Part shown: positions 59,583 through 64,000 of the stretch, piece by piece
How positions within the stretch are numbered: position 1 is the first letter of the stretch
How the letters are laid out: each line of letters starts with the position of its first letter
NCBI GenBank assembly: GCA_038502395.1
Contig: JARJIL010000001.1
Location: 103,888,494 to 103,952,493, forward strand
Length of the DNA: 64,000 nt
Direction of reading: 5' to 3'
DNA from: Dittrichia graveolens
Taxonomy: Eukaryota; Streptophyta; Magnoliopsida; Asterales; Asteraceae
Position numbers and translations under genes: made by a program
The notes under the pieces: model-generated
Told to the model about the DNA's origin: nothing
The model's database searches: none
Seen by the model: the letters and a program-made list of their open reading frames with translations, nothing else

Positions 59583-60061
59583 TAACATTATACCCGCGCA
59601 ATGCTACGGCGGCAAATAGTTTTTAGTTTACAATATGTCGCTTTTAAGAATGTAATAATATGTTATTCGCGCGATTCAATGTCACGAAAAAGTTTTCTAC
59701 AGCAGCATGTCCGTTTTTTTCAAATTTTCTTTTGTTTACATCTAACTATTTTATTAATTTTAAAAATAAATTCTAAAAGACAATAAAATAAGAAAAAAGA
59801 TTTATATTGATGAAATAAAAAGAAAAGTTAATTAGATTTTAAAAATTATGTTGATGTGGGTGGATAATTGTGTTAGTATGAGAGAATATATTTTGAATAA
59901 AAAATTAAAGTAAATTAGGAGAGAATAAAATAGTTAAAGATTGGATGGATGAGATTAATTTAGATTAAATGAATGGTCAAGATTTTATATTGGTTGAATT
60001 TTAAGAAGTCTTAAAATTTAAGAGTAGAGAGAATGTTAAATGTTTTATATAGTAGTTTAGA
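59582..60061 (-). mobile_element. Helitron-like element, short type
   Basis: On the minus strand it starts TCTAAACTACTATATAAAAC and ends GCCGTAGCATTGCGCGGGTA before a worn CTAG. It matches the other short-type copies throughout. The Tourist-like element inserted into the TAA at its 3' terminus. Confidence 0.75.
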
Positions 60062-60866
60062 TGTATATATATTGTTGCCAAGTAAATATGCGTAGTTTAT
60101 TGTTCATAGCTGGGTTTCACTATCTTGCACTTTAATCGAGTTATAATTTTCTTTCATAAATTTTGAATTCGCAATTAGAGCAGCGTAGCTGGTAAACACA
60201 ATGTGCTCTATCCACGTAGTTAAGTGTTCAATTCTCACAATCCTTCTCCTATTTTAATAACATATATTTTTCTATATTTAATTATTCAATCTATTTTAAT
60301 AGTTAGTTTATTTACATTGTCTTAATAAGTAATTATGATTTTTCCTTTTCTTTATGTTTTATAATAGTTTACTTATACTATATCCATATATTTATATGAT
60401 TTTTCCTTTTTCTTTTCTTAAAACAATATAAATGTTCTATGAGATGTAATTTCTGCCATTTTCGATTTATTTACATTACATTCATTTTCTTTTTATGAAA
60501 TTTTTGTTTCGACATTAAATTAATGTGCATTATGAAAGGTTTTTAACGAATAGACATTAAATATTATATAACTTAATTGTCATGATCATCTTCATATTTA
60601 CATTCTCTTTTCGTTTTCAAATAGAAATTTAAGATTTTTAAGTTTTAGGTTGTTTTAGTGTATTATTCTAAAAAGCTCATGATGTAATTTGTTTTTATTA
60701 GAGTAAATTAAGAACATCTTTGAATTTGGTATTTATAATATTAAAATTATTACAAGGTTTTGGCTTCAATACACAATGATACTTTTATGTTAAGTAAAAT
60801 TAAAAAAAAATAGTAAAAAATATAAAACCAACAAAAAATTACGTTAGCCATTTAATAAAAATAGGT
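60062..60866. other. AT-rich region; tRNA-like fragment at 60178-60243
   Basis: Mostly A/T with no ORF. GCGTAGCTGGTAAACAC and, about 40 bp on, GTGTTCAATTCTC resemble Pol III A and B boxes and suggest a SINE remnant. Confidence 0.4.
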
Positions 60867-61075
60867 TGTTATAAAGACGTATATTTCGTAAAGTTTAATA
60901 CTTATATAGAATCTCCTATTTTATTCATATATATTGTTTCTCCCGATCCCCCTATTTTAGCCTTATTTAGTTCCCTTTTTCTAGGTCTTCCTTAGTTGTT
61001 TTTAGAGTTGTATATATTCCCATTCTTTGTTCTCTGTATTGTAATCTTTTCTTCAACAAAGAATTAAAATCTTTA
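60867..61075 (+). mobile_element. Putative 5' LTR of Ty1-copia element
   Basis: TGTTATAAAGACG begins a segment of about 210 bp ending beside the primer-binding site. It has a TATATA stretch and a TTGTAATC-type tail, as short copia LTRs often do. The 3' LTR is outside the window, so both borders are provisional, and the right border lacks a clear CA. Confidence 0.4.
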
Positions 61076-61087
61076 TGGTATCAGAGC
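61076..61087 (+). other. Primer-binding site, initiator tRNA-Met type
   Basis: TGGTATCAGAGC is complementary to the 3' end of initiator tRNA-Met and is the common copia primer site. It lies 53 bp before the gag ATG. Confidence 0.92.
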
Positions 61088-61139
61088 GGGTTTTACCACC
61101 GCTCATTCGATCAACCTAGTCTAAGTTGCCATTTGCCAC

Positions 61140-62105
61140 ATGGCCGGCGACAAGAACAATGAAGGAGGCAGTCCAGACGTCAGCTCTCCCTTCTATCTTC
61201 ATCCGTCGGATTATCCACGACAAATGCACGTGAATGATTCCTTGACAGATAACAATTATATTGATTGGGTTCAAGAGATGGAGAATTTCTTGTTCGCCAA
61301 GAACAAGATTGGATTCATCGATGGGACGATATAGAAACCAGAAAAGACTGCTACGGATCACATGGCTTGGATGCGGTGTGATGCAATGATCAAAGGATGG
61401 CTCACGACTGCCATGGAAAAAGATATCAGAACCAACGTGAAATACGCTAACACAGCCGCTGAAATATGGTCAGATCTTCGTGAGAGATTTGGAAAAGAGA
61501 GTGCACCTCGTGCATATGAACTGAAACAAGCCATCTCCAACACTCGACAAGATGGCTTAACTGTCTCGGCGTATTACACAAAGCTTCGGGGACTATGGGA
61601 TGAGATCCAATCGGTTCTTCCCACTCCTTATTGCTCCTGTAATAAATGTGATTGTGGGCTGGGTAAATCGCTCAATGAGCTAAGGGAAAAGGAAATATTG
61701 TATGAGTTCCTCATGGGCTTAGACAATGAATTTTCAATTGTAAGAACTCAGATACTTGCATTAAAACCCACACCCTCGCTTGGAAGTGCTTATCACTTGG
61801 TGGCAGAAGATGAGCAACAGAGATCTATAACCAATGCCAAGAGACCCACAGCTGAAGCAGCAGCATTTCAAGCTTTTATCAAACATGATGCAAGTCAACA
61901 AGGTAACAAGGCCATAAAGAAAACTGCAAAACAGATGGAACATTGCAGTTTCTATGACAAGGATGGTCATTCTCGTGATGGATGTTTCAAACGAATAGGC
62001 TATCCGGAGTGGTGGCCAGGAAAGAACAAGCAAGACAAGGCAAAACCGAAGGCAGCCTGTGTTGAGGTTGAATTGAGCCCCATCGAGGGGCTGACCAAAG
62101 ATTAG
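61140..62105 (+). pseudogene. Ty1-copia gag with in-frame stop
   Basis: The frame opens at ATG 61140. The N-terminal part (residues about 18-64, YLHPSDYPRQMHVNDS...) is a Retrotran_gag_3-type domain. It is interrupted by TAG at 61332-61334, and the same frame then reads on through a UBN2-like gag domain (WSDLRERFGKES, YYTKLRGLWDE) to TAG at 62103-62105. The expected CX2CX4HX4C knuckle reads C-S-F-Y...GH...C, with Tyr (codon 61953-61955) where the second Cys belongs. Gag and pol share one frame, typical of copia. The element is decayed and would need suppression or other copies to move. Confidence 0.88.
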
Positions 62106-64000
62106 TATGAACAATTCCTAAAGCACTTTGCACATGAAGAAACCAACACCAAGAGTGATGCACCACCGGCTGCAAATATGGCAGGTAAAATAGGTAAAAA
62201 TGATTCATGGATTGTTGATACAGGAGCCACCGAACACATGACCAACCGAACTGATATTCTAGAAGATGTCATATCTTCTAATAGTGAAGAACCCATTACC
62301 ATACCTAATAGAGAGGTTGTGCCTGTTGAAGGAAGAGGAAATCACACTCTACCTAACGAAACTAAAGTGAAAGGCATTTTGCATATTCCCAATTTTCATT
62401 GCAGTCTTTTATCTGTTAGTAAACTCTCAAGTGATTTAAGGTGTGTTGTGAGTTTCTTCCCAGATTTCTTTGTTATGCAGGACCTTGCTTCGAGGAACTT
62501 GATTGGAGCGGGTAGATGCAAGAATGGTCTATATCGGATGGGAATGCTTGGAATGAAGAGGAAGGCTTTGATGTCAAAGGTTGATATATGGCACAAGAGG
62601 TTAGGGCATGCTAGTGGAGAGAAGTTGAATCAAATAAGTTTTATTAGAAACATTTCGTTTAAAAATAAAGATCATGTTTGTGATTCTTGTGCTAAATCCA
62701 AGCTTACAAGACAACCTTTTCCTACTAGTATTACTAAAACAAATGCGTGTTTTGATTTATTGCATTGTGATATATGGGGGAAATATCGAACACCGTCTTT
62801 CTCTAAAGCGAGTTATTTTTTGACTATTGTAGACGATTTCAGTAGAGCGGTTTGGGTTTTCCTTCTTAAACACAAGCATGAGGCAAGCACATGTTTGATT
62901 GACTTCCACAAGATGGTCAAAATTCAATTTGAAAAGAATATTAAAAGAATTCGGTGTGATAATGGTGGTGAATTCACCTCAAATCAAATGACAAATTTTT
63001 ATGCCGAACATGGGATAATCTTAGAAACCACCTGTCCACACACTCCGCAACAAAACGGAGTTGTGGAACGGAAACATAGACACTTGCTTGAAGTTGCACG
63101 AGCCTTGAAAATTGAAGCATCCCTTCCAGCAAGGTTTTGGGGTGAATGTGTTTTAACGGCGACTTACATCATAAATAGATTGCCTTCAAAAACTATTGAA
63201 GACAAGACTCCTTATGAACTGTTATATGGTCATAAGCCTAGTTATGATCACATGAGAATCTTTGGGTGTTTGGTTTACTATCGTAGCACAGAAACAAGAG
63301 GGGATAAGTTTGAAGTTAGAGGAAGGCCAGGAGTGTTTGTAGGCTATCCTCATGGCACAAAAGGCTACAAGATTTACGACCCTAGCCACAATAAAATCAT
63401 TGTGTCAAGGGATGTAAAGTTTGCTGAAAATTCTTTTCCTTTTAGCGCTAATGACAGGAAAAACGAAAAGGAAAATGATGATGAAATACCGTATGACATG
63501 AGAGAGGTACAAATTGAACCGAGCAATGAGTCAACCGATGTAGAAGGATCTAATCCTAATATATCCTTAGACGATCTTACTAATGAAAATGAGGGTCAAC
63601 CCGTGGAGGAAACCAACAATGTTAGTGAAGTTGAAGGGCTTGACACTGATCAATGTCAAAATGAAAATGGCAGGGGTGTTGGTATCGACCAGGGCAAAAG
63701 CAAAAGAAACAGGTCCAGACCCAAGCACTTGGAAGATTATGAAGTCAAGTTAGCTCCGTCTATAGACCATTCACAACCCAGCTCCAGTCAAGAAACCTCC
63801 ACAGTATATCCTTTGGCCAATTTTGTTTCTTATGAAATTTTTTCTAAATCTCATAAAGCCTTCTTGGCGGCTATCACTTCGGGTGATGAGCCAAAGAATT
63901 TTAATTAAGCTGTTCAGGATCAAAATTGGAGAATTGCCATGCTAAAGGAAATACAAGCTTTGGAAGAAAACGAGACGTGGTCAATCGAAGACTTACCCAA
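62106..64000 (+). pseudogene. Ty1-copia pol (protease, integrase, start of RT), truncated by window
   Basis: The gag frame continues. Protease with DTGA active site falls at 62217-62228. The integrase zinc-binding H-X4-H-X23-C-X2-C starts with WHKRLGH near 62589. The integrase catalytic triad is present with correct DD35E spacing: Asp in HCDIWG, Asp in CDNGGEF and Glu in GVVERKHRH (codons starting near 62769, 62958 and 63066). An acidic linker follows. TAA at 63906-63908 stops the frame, but the same frame then reads AVQDQNWRIAMLKEIQALE, the usual start of the copia reverse transcriptase region, to the window edge. RT and RNase H lie outside. Three in-frame stops make this copy non-coding as a whole. 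Confidence 0.9.

Overview
This window is plant nuclear DNA. It is AT-rich and intergenic-heavy, with GT-AG introns, a WRKY group IIc gene, a plant-specific DUF1664 gene and plant-type transposons (Ty1-copia, a gag-bearing LTR element, Helitrons, hAT, MULE, Tourist and CACTA-like elements, and a tRNA-derived SINE). A eudicot fits best. Asteraceae is my guess, from general resemblance only.

Layout. 1-6600 is a stack of nested transposons: a minus-strand LTR element (LTR 2234-4915, primer-binding site, gag ORF 874-2043) sits in a Helitron-like sequence that also carries a MULE-like element (5184-6341). 6600-20000 has no recognisable gene. It holds Tourist, Helitron, hAT and MULE-like elements and one SINE with intact target-site duplications (TSDs). 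A WRKY75-like gene (exons 20099-20487 and 22889-23063) lies just downstream of a MITE. 23500-34200 is transposon-rich: a C-rich then G-rich array (24044-25392), a CACTA-like element, nested Helitrons and several MITEs. A 14-exon DUF1664 gene occupies 34538-38801. 39500-50200 is again repeats, including a 2.7 kb hAT-like element with a MULE-like element inside it. A three-exon gene of unknown function occupies 50648-51634. From 51.8 kb to 60 kb there are more MITEs. A Ty1-copia element starts near 60.87 kb and runs off the right edge with three in-frame stops.

Only three loci look like ordinary host genes: the WRKY factor, the DUF1664 membrane protein and the 265-aa unknown. They share no evident pathway. 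The most notable repeat signal is one MITE family present in 14 copies, nearly always bordered by (TA)n, with two terminal-sequence classes. I see no operon-like or defence-like multigene system. Transposon ends were placed by eye from terminal inverted repeats (TIRs), TSDs and comparison of copies inside the window.
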